Shown: positions 1 through 13,465, counted from the stretch's first letter. The stretch is 64,000 nt of DNA from Berberis thunbergii (GCA_003290165.1 QNQO01006987.1:558001-622000); one strand, 5' to 3'. The notes: generated by a model not told the origin, from the sequence alone. A program made the numbers and translations.

Positions 1-2477
1 ATGACCAAGAGAGGCAAATGCTAGATTTTGTGAGGGATACAAGTATCCAGCGTGTCAGTTTCATTGGAGCCAATTTGTTTAGTAGTTCATCCCACTGATA
101 TAATTGAGATGGCATTAGAACTTATGAATTGCTATTAGTTGGCAAAAGAGCTAAATTGTTAGATTTATTTATTTTTATGTGTGTGCGTTGGCTTCATGTC
201 TGGTTTTCAAGATCCATTATGTTTAGTTATACCGTGTAGAGTTGAGATAGTGTTAAATTGTGGTTACTTGGTACCCTTGATCTAGTGAAGGTTTCAAGTA
301 TTTGTTATGTTGTTTGTAGGATGGGGATAGTGTTCCCAAGTTTTGGCTTACCCATCCTCCATGGTGCCACTCAATGTGTAAATCCCAAGGAAAATGAGGT
401 GGATATCCAGCCTCATGCGGTATAGTTATATGTCATGAACTTGTCATACAGATTTTTTTTGGGAGGCAACCACGGACTGCTTTACACCTGCACAATAGTG
501 AAATTACTTTTGTGTTGCTTATTGGTTACCATGATGAAACTCTATTGTTGTGGGATTTTTCTTATATCATGGACATCTAATTTTGGAAGGACTTTTCACT
601 CAAAGTCAATGAACACTTTATACCTATGAAGTTCGGGATGATCATTCAATTGAATTTTTGTTATTAGAAGTGTTCTTTCTTTCTCAATGACATGCTTTTG
701 GGAGGTTATCGTTGACATCTTTGTATATCTATTTCTTTTTAGTTACGACATTTGAATAGTTGACCGAGAGAAGAAAAGGAAAGTGAGGGATGGTCTCCTA
801 CTTTGTAGTCCATTTGCAAGGGAAGTGTGTATGCACAAGAATCGTCATTTTTTAGGTTAGTGGCAGACACAATCAAAGGCTAGTGATGCTAGGCTTACAG
901 GGGCAAGTCACTATATGTTGAGGTATATACTGGGATCTAGAGGCCCATTGTGTACCCTCAAATTGAGAATCCTATAGACATTGGGTGCATTATGATGTGA
1001 ACAGACCTTGTCTGTATTTTGTTCTGGTAAGATTGTTATATCTGACATGATCCTCTGTATGTAGCTCTAGTCCAGAGGATATTACGAATATCTTCAACAC
1101 TAAGGGTATGTCAGGTTGCATGGAACCCAACTCCATGGAGGAGAATGAAAGGGAAGTTGGCAGGAAAAAGAGAAAGGAAGGGCGAAATTGAAGTTGTATT
1201 CTCATTCTCAATGCAACCAAACATGCATTTCCTTGAAAATCTCTGAAAAGTGTTATGCACATCTTTAGGAAAAATTCAACTTCCTGATAATCTTGGAAAG
1301 CATATTCCACAATATTATATTGCAGTTTGCCACCATCTTAATTGCTTCTTTTGTTTGGGCTTTATTTATTTTTAGTTAGTTCTTACCGTGTGTTTGAGTT
1401 TGTCCCACTTTCTGCTTTAGGAAAGACTGGAAATGCCACTCCTTAGCCTAAAGAATTCAGATGATGTTACCTTAGCTTTTCAGTTGGGATTTATGGTTTG
1501 AATGCAACATATGTTGTTTTGTGGAGAGAGTGAATTCGGTAGTTAAGATCGACTATGTTGAATATTTGTTTTCTCCCTTTCCTCTGAGAGCCAAGATCTG
1601 AAATCTTAGTAATCTGATATATATTTTTTTTCCATAGCATAAGGGCATGTTTTAACTTCATTTATAAAAGAAAAAAAAAATTCAGGCCATTTTCTTTTCT
1701 TCCATTAAGGGTTGATCATGAAATCATACTAAGGCCATGTTTGATTTTGGGAATATTATTCCACAGAATCAGGGACTCTTCCTTGAAGTAGAGAATCCTT
1801 GGGACGTTCTTTTGGGGAAATTTGAAAATTCCTTTGATTGGTTGGCAATTTTAATTCTGTGGAAATAAACCATCAATTATGAACACAGTCAAGTTCAAAT
1901 CTGAGTTATCTGTGAACCCAACCAAATATGTAATTCACGAACCATGAAACAAAACTCACAAGGGAAATAGAAGATGGAGTAGGAATAATCAATCTCTCCC
2001 CACATGAAAACATGTTTGAAACGAAGGTCTATATTCCTCCGTATGTTGAAGACTTTGGATGGAAGTGTTACCAGATTGCCAAAAAACAATCTACAAAACC
2101 CCCAAAGCTTCTTCAGAAATGAAGATAGACATGTTGCTCAAGATTTCCATCAATCAAAATCTGGGCCATTGAATCACAAGAAGAATTTCGTCCATTAATG
2201 GACGATTTCAGTCCAATAAGAAGACCAATGGAGTTTGTTCCTCCATCATCATGTTTACATGTTTAGAGAGAGAGATAATTGGGAACAGATAGAGAAAGAG
2301 AGAGAGATTGGTATGTGAGATAACTAGATAGGGTGATTGCCTTGCATGATTTGGAGGTTGAAGAAGGGTTTTGGTGTGTTGTTTCATTTTTATCAAGTTA
2401 CAAAGAGTTTGCGATTACAGGAAGTCTATTTTTTGTGGGACCAAAGAATTAAAATGGGCCAATTTCACGGAAACTTA
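1..2477. other. Upstream non-coding region, no gene recognised
   Basis: No open frame here has the composition, splice signals or motifs of a real gene. The longest frames are about 60 to 106 codons in AT-rich DNA. It may hold the promoter and distant 5' untranslated exons of the CCCH gene that starts at 4062, but I could not place them. Weak MITE-like sequence is present at about 1097-1235 and after about 1730, without convincing target duplications. Confidence 0.5.
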
Positions 2478-3235
2478 GGTGAGGGTATTCAATTCGGGAT
2501 TTAAATTGACTTTGAAGAATTTTAGATCTCGTGGATTTTAAAAAGTTTCAAATGATTTTACAGGATTTTTATGAGTTTTAAATGATTGAATTTTGTAGAT
2601 TTTGTAAAAGTTTGTTATGAATTTCTATGGATTCTTATAAATTCAATGAATTTTTATAAATGTGTTATCAGTTATAGGAAACAATAAAAAAAATATCACC
2701 TACATTGTTATTCATGCCAATACGAATCATAAAACATATCTCAAAACATCAATTAAACAATTATTTGTATGTTACGAGAATTTTATTTCAAATTCAAAAA
2801 AAATTAAATACATTGAAGATGGTCCAAAAGTAATACAAATAACTATTTTACTTCAAATTGTTATTTCCGCCACCGCCACATCTCGTCCCTTCCTCTTTTT
2901 CAATCACCACTGCCACCTCTCATCCTTCTCATCTTTTTTTTTTCTTCTTCTCCATCAATCACCACCTCCACCTCTCATTCCACCTCCACCCATTTTCATC
3001 TTCTCATTCTCAACCTCCTCCCCCTCACCTTTTCTTCTTCTCTGTTATTTTCTTTATTCTTCTTCTTCTTCTCTTCCCCCTCCACTTTTATCCCTTTGTT
3101 TTTTTTTTCTTTTTCTCCTATCTTTTTTTCTTCTTATTTTTTTTGCCCTCGTGAAGGTTTTGGCAAGTGGGGAACCTTCACTCGCAGGAACCTCCACAAG
3201 AGCGAAGAAGAAAAAAATGGGAAAAGAATAAGAGA
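2478..3235 (-). mobile_element. Partial copy of the TTA-flanked TIR element seen at 58857-60937
   Basis: The sequence opens with a GGGTATTCAATTCGGGATTT-like terminus near 2487 and AT-rich subterminal DNA built from variants of 'ATGGATTTTTATAAAT'. It then passes into a pyrimidine-rich block (about 2870-3150) and a segment near 3160-3210 reading GTGAAGG..GCAAGTGGGGAACC..CTCGCAGGAACC. The same order of parts appears in the opposite orientation in the larger element at 58857-60937. No right-hand terminus is visible, so this copy looks truncated near 3235. The long frames across the CT-rich block are composition artefacts. Confidence 0.5.
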
Positions 3236-4061
3236 GGAGAAAAAATAGAAAAAGAAGAAAACACTCGTATATGAAAAACGTGGATTGCAGGAACTACGAG
3301 ACAGTTTATGAATTTGTGCCATTATGTTACCTCCACCATGTAACTCATGCCACTTTGTCTTTTAGGAACATGTGACATATTAGAGCCATGCCAATTTGCG
3401 TTGAAGGCACAAAGGAAAGCATGTTGAACCTATGAGCTAGTGGCCCGGATAGATGGCTTGCTGCTATGCATTGAATTTTGGTGAACAATGCTAATAAAAA
3501 GTTGTCTTTTAGAGGCTTTTCTTTTAATATATGTTTTCGCACATTCTCAAACAGTGTGAGGCTGTGAGCGATGTTGTTTGATTGAATTTGTATATGATGT
3601 CTCTCTTGTGGCTTTTATTTTTTTGCTTGCATAATGATTCCTCTAGACAAGTCTGATTTGATTGGACTAGTTAACGTGCCTCTACTTTTTCTTGTTTAGC
3701 TGATACATTTCATATAATCCTTATGATTAGTTTGTTGCACTAAATTTCGCTATGCCATTCTTGATGGCAATACCTCCTTACCCAATACTTTTGAACACGT
3801 CATTTGACATCATTGAAAGTAATCTTTACTTTGTTTTTGGAGTTCCACAACTTGTAAAGTGAAATATTTGTGCAAAATGTTCCATGTTCACAAAGTCACA
3901 TGTGCATACATATACATATGCATCAAGGTAGAAATCAAAGAAAAGAAGGAACATTGATCTTCCATTAGTTTGAGTTTCATCTCTCTTTTTCTGCTTTCCA
4001 TGTTTTTTGCATGTAGTTGACTGTACATATTGTTCGACTTGTTTATATAGGGCCAAATTCG
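3236..4061 (+). promoter_or_regulatory. 5' leader region of the CCCH gene with a 3' splice acceptor before the start codon
   Basis: No coding frame is supported. A pyrimidine-rich tract followed by TTTATATAG ends at 4050, just before the exon carrying the ATG at 4062. This suggests a 5'-UTR intron whose upstream exon lies somewhere to the left. The donor could not be identified. Confidence 0.4.
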
Positions 4062-7000
4062 ATGACTGAAAGTGTCAGGAGGCGAGCATCTAAGTGGGAT
4101 TTAAAAGAAGATCCCAGCAGTTTTCACAATGAGATCAGACGAGATGATGCTTGGCCTGTGAAAGCAAATAAATCCTTCCATGAACAAGAATTAAAATCGG
4201 AGTGGACCTCTTCAAAGGGGAATGATATGAATGATCTAAATTGGTCTGATATGGATCCCAGAGGTGGTTCACAACCTGGTGGATCATCTTGGAAATCCTC
4301 GTCAGGAAGCAGAGCTGCACAGAAGGATGGGAATACCAATAAATACACTCGTGAGAGCGATCAAAGTTACAATGTTTCTCCTCGTCATGACGAATGGAGA
4401 CGGAGAAGTCGTAGTCATTCCCCTATGAATGGTTGGAATAGGTTATGCAGGTTCTCACCTTTTCTAAATAATTTGAATTTGCTTAGAACTTTTACTATTG
4501 TTCATGGACGCAGATTTTTTTTGTTTTTTATTTTTTCCCCTCTTTTCTCATCTCTTTTGGTTTCTGCATTTGAGTCAATTCTCTATGCAAAACAATCCAA
4601 ACTACTCCGATTTGTATATTGAATCTTCCAATGCAAATGAAAGCCCGAGTTTTGTTCTCTTTATTTTATGTGGGTATGATGTGCAGGAGTAGAAGTAGAA
4701 GTAGAAGCCCATCCCGTGGTATTAGACGTGAATCAGAGGGAAAGAATGACAGGATAAGAAGTGGACCAGGATTGTCAGCTCCAATATGTAAAGAATTTGC
4801 ACGGGGAAAGTGTAGCCGAGGCAGTCAATGCAAGTTTCTCCATCAAGATAGTCATGATTACGATGGTGGAAAGCATTCAGGCAGTGGATCAGCTGAAAAC
4901 TGGGCAAACAGACACGAGAAGGGAGGATCCTCAGGTTACAATATAGAGCGAGATTACTCACGGAATAAGCTTTCTCATGGTCATGGGAATAACTATGACA
5001 GAAACTGGGAAAAGGATAGACACTGGGAAAGGGATGGAAACTGGGAAAAGGATGATTCTCCTAGAGACAACAGATCTTCCAATCTGTGTAATAATTTTAT
5101 GAAAGGAAGATGTTTCATAGGATCATCATGCAAATTTACACATGATAATACTTTAGCTGATAGCCATGGAACAAGAGAATTCAGTTACAAGGGTCGGGAT
5201 ACAAATGCATCTTTTGGAGCTGACCACAAGCGTGAACCCCACAGGAACTATGATACCCCGTGCAGGTATTTTGCTGCAGGGAACTGCCGCAATGGATTGT
5301 CTTGTAAGTTTACTCATGAAGGTGCAGTGTTTGGTAGATCAGAAGAGAAATCTCATGACAGTAGGCAGGGCTATAATTTGGATGATGATAGTAGATCATG
5401 GGGAGGTTCTAAAAGGAATGATGAAGCAGCTGAACTAACACATGTTAGATTGGAAGGAAGGTCGCAAAGTGGGCAGTGGGGTCAGAATTTGGTTAATGAG
5501 GATAGACCAATGGGAGGTTCAGGATGGGGTGAAAAATCCGTTGGTTCAGATTTTTCAAACTTCCCGCCGGGGAAAAATGACAACCATGGTGGCAAGTTGG
5601 GCAATAAAGATGAGATTGAGCCATGGGATGGTCCAAAATGGACTTTAACAGCTGCTGATCCGGAGATGCTACAATCTTCTCAGTGTAATAACAATGACGG
5701 TGGTATAAAAGTGGGTGTTCCTATTTCACAGCCTACTGATAGGTGGGGCCATAGTTTGGATAATCATAATAGAACATCGAGAGCAGCCTGGAGTGATAAA
5801 GCTGCTGGCACTAATGTAAAGCAGTCCCATCTGTGGACAGGTGATAAGAACAGTGGAAGCATGGATATACAGGCTTCAAGGGGTCATGGTGAATTACCCC
5901 ATGCATCGAATGTGCCTCCTGCTGGGATCAAGGGTAACGAGTATTCATGCTTCAATCCTGATGGAGAAGCTGCACCTATTCATCAAGGTCTGCAGTCTGT
6001 TCATCATGGGGAAAATACATTAACACATGATCAGAATATAAGTCGAGAAGTTTCAAGTCAGCAGCATCGTGCTTCCATGCTCATGAATCAGCCAGCAGCA
6101 TCTGAAACTGTGCACAATGTTTCTACTTTTCCTTGCGGAAAGAGTGATTCTGTTAGTAATGGTGTGAAACCACAGAATGAGGTTAATGTCTATGAAGTTG
6201 TTATGCCAACAATGGTTCCTTTGAATGGACAGAACTTTGTTCATAAGGATTACACGGTCAATCAGCCATTTCCCATCTATAATGTGGAGGGGCAGCGTCA
6301 AAAGATTATACCTTCACCTGCTCCAATTGTACAAACTTTCGACTTGAACGGGCCTGCTCAGGAGATGATCTCAAATACTTCAACTCTAGATGTTCAAACA
6401 CAGTTGCAGAGGGGAGCGACGATCAAAAGATCAGATAAAGTTGATAACCAAATGTCACCAGTGCACTGTGGAAAACCAATTGCTCAAAACACAGTAACTA
6501 GTGAACAGGTTGCCCAATTAACAAATCTTTCAGCGTCTATAGCCCAGATTTTAGAGAAAGGCCAGCAGCTTCCAGAGCTTTATGCTTCTCTTAACTCACC
6601 CCATCCTGGAGGGCTGTTGCCTTCTCATCCCAATTCTTCTGCTCCAGTTGCACCAGTTCTTGCTCCGTTTCAGTCTAACCAAGGCAGTTGGCCTCAAAAG
6701 CAGTATAATCCTATCAGTGAGAGCATCAATTCATCTGCCAACAGCATACGCCTTAGTGGGTACTCATTTGGAAATCCCCTTGAGCATAGCAACTCTACTG
6801 AGCATGAAACACAAGCCCCAGTGAAGAGCACTGTGCCAACATCTGTTACTGACAAACATGATGGAGGTGATCCTTCCATGAATGGCAGTTCAGAGAAAAC
6901 AGTTAACAACCAGAATCTCGAGTTAAAGCAATCCCATCTGGTTGATGATGAGAAATCAGCCGATCATACAATGAAAGAGAAAGAGACTACTCATTCAGAA

Positions 7001-7423
7001 TTCATGAATGCAGATGGTCGAGTTGATGAAGATGGTAAAAAGAACAAGGACAAGGACAACAAGGATGCAAAAGGAATGCGTACGTTCAAATTTGCACTCG
7101 TAGAATTCATCAAGGAGATTCTGAAACCTACATGGAAGGAGGGTCAAATGAGTAAGGAAGCTCACAAAACCATAGTGAAAAAAGTGGTTGATAAGGTAAC
7201 TGGTGCTCTTCCAGGTGATCATATCCCTCAGACACAAGAGAAAATTGACCAGTATTTGTCATATTCAAAGCCTAAGCTTACGAAACTTGTACAGGTGAAT
7301 GCCCATATTATCTCAACATAGTTTATAGGAACTATTATTTCATCTTTTGTTAATAATTTATCTGATGGTGACTTGTCTCTTCTGCCTCTGCAGGCATATG
7401 TGGAAAAATATCTGAAAACTTAA
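4062..7423 (+). CDS. CCCH-type zinc finger protein with RS-rich segment, resembling Arabidopsis C3H38/C3H55
   Basis: The coding sequence is join(4062..4450, 4687..7294, 7394..7423), 1008 residues, and every junction keeps frame with GT...AG borders. Three fingers of pattern C-x7-C-x5-C-x3-H lie near residues 162-183, 263-283 and 321-341. An arginine/serine-rich stretch at about residues 118-145 (RSRSRSRSPSR) precedes them, as in splicing-linked proteins. A long, low-complexity, Gln/Asn/Ser-rich middle leads to a conserved-looking helical C-terminus (about 930-1008, FKFALVEFIKEILKP...) ending YVEKYLKT. This layout fits plant CCCH proteins of the C3H38/C3H55 group, presumed nuclear RNA-binding proteins. 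The ATG at 4062 was chosen because it follows a clear splice acceptor and starts the conserved SKWDL-type N-terminus. If the last intron were retained, the protein would end ten residues after 7294 with a different tail. No lesion was seen, so I treat it as an intact gene. Confidence 0.9.
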
Positions 7424-10400
7424 ACCATGGTCATTGTCTGTTAACGTCAAAAGAGCGTTTGGGCAAATACTTCAATCTCATATCATGAATTTCTTGTATC
7501 CTTAGGTTTCAATCTCGGAATATAAGTACTGTTTGTTTTTTCACCTGTAAAAAGCTTTGCTATTGGTGTGGGATAGGAATTAGACCCATTTCACCTGCTT
7601 GTAGATATGATATATGTTATTTTTGGCTTAATTTTTGTGCTTAAACCCTTGGCTTCTTAATGCTACTTTATGGTGGTGGAGCTTCTTTCAGTTACCGGTA
7701 GAGAAGACAGCATAAGCGTGTTTGTCTTCATAGCTAATACGTGTTCAAACTGAAATCATCGAGATAGTTGTTTGGCCTTGTAATTTGTTTCTTCTTGCCT
7801 ATTGACTTAGTTTCTGTTTTACTTGTTTGCTTTCTTTCGGCATATGGAAGTTTCTTGTGGAACTAGAAATTCATATCATCCAGTTGACTTGTGGACAGAA
7901 TGACCATTGCCTCTTATGATAGTTGAGAATTCTTTACCCTTGCTATTTATTGAATAAACCAAGTTCTAACAGAACTTATGTGCTGTGTGTCACTTGATTT
8001 TAAGTTTTTATTTGTAGATTATAATTTTCTTAGTTGCGCGTTTCCTTTAATTTTTGGATAAAATTTAGGCCAATAAATGTTGATGTTACTTTTAAGCAAG
8101 ATAGGAGAATGCACGTTTATCTTCAGCTTGCCCAGGAGCCATGACAAGGCAAATTTATGATGTCAACTATTTGAAGTGAACCACTTGGTGCTAGGACATT
8201 GGCGAGACATTAGTTGGAGAGGTTTGTTACCAGTCAATTATTTTTCTGCTTTGGATCTGAAAGCCATTGTCCAGTGATACAGTCAGTCCTAGTTAGAGAC
8301 GTTTGCTTGGTTTCTCCTCTGGGAATGTTGTTTTGCTTTATTTGCTCTAGAGAGTTTCATGGGTCTGGTTTTTTGATACAGACCTTGATGGTTGCCTATG
8401 GGTATCATATTTGTTTATGAGAGTGGATGGTAACATTCTTTTCTGTAAGGTAGCTTTGATCCTATTAGTTTTTATTATCTGACTTTTAACCTATAGTGCT
8501 TGGCTGATCACCAGGAATTACCATCATTATGATGTGTGAGGATTGGCACATTCAAAGATTCAGATGCAAGAGGCTGAAAACGCTACTAGTATTTTAGGTG
8601 GAAGAGTGACACATCCTAGATATTATCTTGTTGAGTAAATCTACTAATTTGGGGGGATTCACTTTGCTTGCTATTATAACCAATTCAGAAATGAGGAACA
8701 GAGTCTAATCAGAGTCTTTATTACAAGAAACTTAGCACCCCTTTAAGAAATGCTCCGGACTAGTGGCATTTCTAGTCGCCTGTAACCATGCATCGTTTCT
8801 CGAACGGTGTCGTAAGGTCAATAACTAGAGATATTCACCTGAATTTTGAGTTCCTGTTGAAGATTGACTAAAGCTACTCTCAGTCGAAATATATCCACTA
8901 GTTTTTTCCCCGAAAATATTTCTCATTCTCCTTCCAGGGAATACCACGTTATCCTTGAGAACAGTGCCATTCAATCACTCAAAACTTGGTTTACGTTGAT
9001 AGGAGATTCAGTCTCTACCATAGATGAACAAGGTGATGGAGAGACTCCTAACTTGTGTGCCGGTCGCATGAAGAATGGATGGTGAAAATATTTAGAGATT
9101 AAAATTAGTGGACCTTTTAAAGTGGTTTTCTAGTCTCCAACAAAGTAAGATTACATGGAGCTTGATTGGGTTTATGAATTTTTGAATCCTTGGTAGTTCT
9201 CATATGTGGGGAAGGAAATTTCAGTCTCATGAGTATCTTCACATTACACTTACATTGGATTCAGTAGCAATGCCTGGATTCCAGAATTTTGGTTGGATTT
9301 GAGAATCATAGTAGACAATCCTGGATCTTGAACTCTACTATCAAATGGAAATATTTGGGAACCAGGATTTGCGACCAGATTTTGTAACTAGGGTGATGTG
9401 TAACAATATAGGAAGATGATGTATTCTTCAACAAGTGTATAAACTTTCAGTAGGTTTTGATAATAGTGAGTATTGCTAGGGAACCGGGATTTGCAACCAG
9501 GTATTGCAGAATACGAAAAACAGCTTAAATGTCATTAAAGACGATGAAGAAATATAAAGATGCATGGTAACCTTAAATAAGGGGGTCTCTGATCAGAAGA
9601 GGAAATTCTGATCTTGTGGAAATACTGGATCATTTTATGTAATAGGAACCTGGGAAGGAGTGACCAAAACATGGATGAAACAAGATGGACTTAATTGATT
9701 AGTACTAGGTTTGTAAGATTATATGTTATCCCCAAAATTTGATTCAGATGAGTTTTCTTCCCTTGTTTAAAAGGCACAAGAATTACTGAAATTATAGAGA
9801 AAGTATTCTATGAATCCAACACCATCAAACTACAGTTCTTTTTAAAGGAAACTGAAACTACAAAATTCTTCCTTAAGAGCGCGGTGAGGTAGATTCTTAA
9901 ACATATATATACCATCCACATCATATACGTAAAAGAAATGCAAATACGTATGTAGAGTTATCATATATCGTTTTTACATTAAAAAAAAAAAAAACCCAAA
10001 CTGTAAATGTTTTTTTTGAAGGGGAAGCATGATTTTTAATGATCACAACCATAAAACCATCCTCCACAAGTCTTATTAGTTAAGCTATCACATGTTGGCA
10101 ATTCAGCTGTAAACTTTGAATTCTTCTTTAGGTGCTTTTTCCATTGACCAAGCCTATAATGTCTCTTGGTAATTAGAAAGGAGAAATGGTATTGGAGCAA
10201 GTTGTTGGAAGAACAGAAGTCTGTCTAGGATAACATATAATAGCATCTTTTATTGGTTTTCCATGGGAAATATCTGAACTTTAAATTATGTGGGGCAAGG
10301 TTCACTGGCTTATATCTGTCACAAGTCTTACCAACTAAGCTAGTTCACCATGACTCATCATGGTAACTTGCAACAGAAGTATATGTTTAGTATGGGTTAC

Positions 10401-11413
10401 AGGAGATCCCTAAGGCATTTTGAGGATGTTACATAGATTTTGTTCAGCACCGAAGGCATTACTAATGGGCTTAAATTTTCACACTAGCCGGTGTCTTGAT
10501 GCTAGATAGGATAGCTTCCTTAAATGCACTAGATGGTCTCAACTCTCAATGTTGGTTGATGAGATCATCAGAGTTTGGTACTGCTATGATATCCATTTGG
10601 AAGAATATATGCTATGCTTAGGTCCTCCTAGTGTTGACTGCAGATTTATTGATCACTATTCATTCCCGTCTTTTGGGATTTATGTTCAGTAGCCTCATTG
10701 GTTCATACATTATGGTTTTCGTAGCTAACTACTAGAATCTTTCACATTTGCAGACTTTATTGTCAGATATGTTGACATATATACATAAAACTACACATGG
10801 TGACTTACCATCACTTGATTTTCTTCCCATATATAACCATTCCGTCATCATTTTGGAGAGTATAAGCAGCTATTTCCTCAACTTTACGTACCCATGCCCC
10901 ATTGATTACAGTCCTTGAACTCAGGCATATAAAATCACAATCTGAAAGGGCGATCAAGTGAGCGAATTTCACACGATTCACATCTGTAACTAATACTTAT
11001 GTACAGATGCATTCAATGTAAGAACTCCCAAACAACTGAAATACATAATAAGAATAACATATGGACTTAACTCAACCACTAAGAAAAAAGTTTCTTGGGG
11101 CAGAAATGTCAATTATGAGACATAGCTTTTCGCTCTTTTCTAGTCGTTCAATGCACCCCAACCACACAGATATAATCTCGCTCTTTCATGTAACTAGTAT
11201 GAGATCATCTTTATTTTCTTCTGCCCTACCCCAAGGATTGCTTTAGTTATACGGCATTGTCACGATGATAAATTTCCTAATATCTACCAATGTCGGTCAG
11301 TGGTGATGGAGATGGAGCATCAATGTAATTAAAACGTGTCCTAAAGCAACAAAGGGTTGTGTTTCAAAAAAGTTACGTTCACCTGGTTTTAAGCAATTGG
11401 ATTACAAACGCGT
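7424..11413. other. 3' UTR of the CCCH gene, then a long stretch without recognisable genes
   Basis: The first few hundred bases are T-rich and probably the 3' untranslated region. From about 7.8 to 11.4 kb no frame shows a protein motif or a consistent exon-intron structure. The small frames near 8214, 8864 and 11061 are isolated and have no homology I recognise. Degenerate transposon remnants are likely but none could be bounded. Confidence 0.5.
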
Positions 11414-11424
11414 ACTCACTACAA

Positions 11425-11946
11425 AAAAAAACACCAATAGCTACAAATACTAGAGATGAAATTAAAAAACCGCCTCTAATTAAAAGATTTGCGACGGCAA
11501 AAAACCGTCACTAATTATTTTGGTAGCTGACGAAAATCATAATCATAAAAACTGTGCTTGTGATGAGAAAACTGTGGCTAAATTCAGAATAAACCATAGC
11601 TAATTAAACATTTGCGACGACATATTAGTTGTCGCTAAGTTTTACATATAAAAATTGGTAACTACGGTGTAAGCCGTCCCTGATGAATTTTTTTGAAAAC
11701 AAAATTTAACCACGGTATATTAGCTGTCGCTAAGTTTTACAAATAAAATTGGTAGCTACGGTATAAGCCGTCCTTAATGGATTTTTTTGAAAAAAAAATA
11801 TAAAAAACATTTAGCTACGGAATATTAGCGGTCGCTAAGTTTTACAAATAAAAATTGGTAGCTACGGTATAAGCCGTCCCTAATGGATTTTTTAAATATA
11901 TATACAAAAAACATTTAGCCACGGTATATTAGCTGTCGCTAAGTTA
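11425..11946. repeat. Left subterminal repeat array of CACTA 1
   Basis: A unit of about 95-105 bp recurs, marked by GTCGCTAAGTT at about 11631, 11726, 11831 and 11935 and by GGTAGCTACGGTATAAGCCGTC between them. Within it ACGG...CCGT forms a short palindrome. Related sequence (AGCAACGG, GCCGTCGC, TAGCTACGG) lines the other end at about 21300-21565. In En/Spm such subterminal repeats bind the element's TNPA protein; that role here is inferred. Confidence 0.8.
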
Positions 11947-12109
11947 GTGCAACTCATTTGTTTGCAAGGCAATTATCAAGGAAGGATATATGTAGTCTTA
12001 TCTTAGACAATTTTATAATTTGTTAAAAATTTTCCTCTATTATTTTGTGTTCTCTAAATTTGAACTACTTGTTTTTGCTCATTTTTTGTTTTGTTTCCTC
12101 CAATAATTT

Positions 12110-12572
12110 CCTGGAAGATGTGAAGATAATGAACGTGGATACTTACAGGTTCTCCGTTTCTTGGTCAAGAATTATACCAAGTGAGTAGTAGCATAAGCAT
12201 AATTTTGATGTAGATGAATTGCTAATAGGGCAATTTTGAAAAGTTAAAAGTGTCATTGAAGACTTGGTTACTATTCTGAAGGGCCTCAATTTGTACGTTT
12301 ATAACGTTAAGAACAATAATTAGTTGTGACAATTGTTTTTTGGCTTTAGATGGGAAGAGAAGGGATGGAGTGAACCAATAAGGCATAAATTATTACAAGA
12401 TTATGCAGAGGTTTGTTTGAAGGAGTTTGGTGATAGAGTGAAGCATTGGATCACCTTGAACGAACCATGGACCTTTGCGAGTTGTGCTTACAACCTGGAG
12501 ATTCATGCACCTGCTAGTTGTTCTAAATTCATCGAAAACTGTACTGCTGGGGACTCCGCAACAAAGGGCTAC
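12110..12572 (+). pseudogene. Glycoside hydrolase family 1 (beta-glucosidase) fragment captured by CACTA 1
   Basis: Two exon pieces are visible. About 12113-12182 encodes EDVKIM..DTYRFSVSWSRIIP, the RFSISWSR region of GH1, and ends at a GTGAGT donor. About 12345-12570 encodes DYAEVCLKEFGDRVKHWITLNEPW, which includes the TLNEPW motif whose Glu is the acid/base catalyst in the family. The second piece then continues toward the Cys-rich loop. The N-terminal exons, the part between the two pieces (FHWDxPQ region) and the whole C-terminal half with the catalytic nucleophile (ITENG) are absent, so no enzyme can be made. The fragment runs directly into a GARP-family fragment at about 12572. Confidence 0.85.
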
Positions 12573-12928
12573 TTCAGTAAGGCAGTATAATCAATCAAAG
12601 TTGCTTAGACTATGTTGGACTCCTGATCTTCATATCTCTTTTGTTCATGTTGTTGAAAGGCTTGGTGGACAAAAAAGTAAGTTTTAGAATTTCTTTCATG
12701 AATATCTGCAATATTTTGATATCCATATACATCAAAGTTTCAATTTTTTCACTTAAAAGAAGAAAACATATCAGTCATGCATTAATGGTAGAGAATAAAG
12801 GATAAATAAGATTACTAACTCTTAATCATTTTTTTCCTTTGATTGTTGCAGAAGCAACTCCCAAATTAGTCTTTCAACTAATGAATGTGAGAGGACTTAA
12901 CATTGCCCATGTTAAAAGGCACTTGCAG
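12573..12928 (+). pseudogene. GARP/G2-like (MYB-SHAQKYF) transcription factor fragment captured by CACTA 1
   Basis: Exon 12573-12674 encodes VRQYNQSK..LRLCWTPDLHISFVHVVERLGGQK. Exon 12852-12928 encodes ATPKLVFQLMNVRGLNIAHVKRHLQ. The intron between has a GTAAGT donor and a TTGCAG acceptor and keeps frame. Together they cover the single Myb-like DNA-binding domain of GARP proteins. Two normally conserved positions are changed (RWTP to CWTP, HVKSHLQ to HVKRHLQ). Sequence before the domain is replaced by GH1 sequence and nothing recognisable follows the last exon. The domain is therefore a captured piece rather than a working gene. Confidence 0.85.
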
Positions 12929-13207
12929 GTATGAGAATGATTTAGAAATAATTTTTTTGATCCCATATCCTTTTGATATTCTTACCGCCTTCCAATCATT
13001 TTTTTTACTCTTTCTAAATAGTTGAAGTGCCTTCGTTTTTCTGCAGGCCGAAAGATTGTTTGATTTGTATGAAACTTGCAGACGCTTTGAATTTGGGCGG
13101 GGAGAAAAATTTATTAAGATTGAAAAGGAATGGACACTTCGAATTTGTCTTTTCAAAATCATTTTTGTTGTTTTTTGTTAAACCTTGATTCAAAATTGGT
13201 CAGTTTT

Positions 13208-13465
13208 TGTGATGACCCCCTTCCCGCACTGTACCGATACAGTCTGCTTTGGGCTACCATCCAGCCCTCACGGCTTTAAAAGGCCTCGATATAGTGGGGA
13301 GCTGACCCCGCACAAATAAGGATCATCCTCCTCCCCTACCCAGGCGATATGGGATTATGATTCCCCTTGTAGCTCGTCCAACCTCTCCCGGCCTGTTGGG
13401 CCTATTGGGCTTGTTGGGCTCCAACCCTCACCCTCACCTCAGGTCCGCCCACTTAGGGTCTCACA
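13208..13465 (-). repeat. TRIM 3' LTR (minus orientation)
   Basis: 258 bp, closely matching 13711-13956. It lies beside the polypurine tract. Confidence 0.85.

Noticed and set aside
1097..1235. Possible small MITE with GGTATGTCAGGTTGCATGG / TGCAACCAAACATGC ends
   Set aside because: The inverted ends match only partly and no target duplication could be seen.
2662..3231. 189-codon frame on the plus strand and a 98-codon frame overlapping it
   Set aside because: They cover a CT-rich low-complexity block inside a truncated transposon copy. The protein would be runs of Phe/Leu/Ser/Pro with no domain.
8214..9085. Short plus-strand frames that might be small genes
   Set aside because: No recognisable motif, no splice context and composition like the surrounding non-coding DNA.
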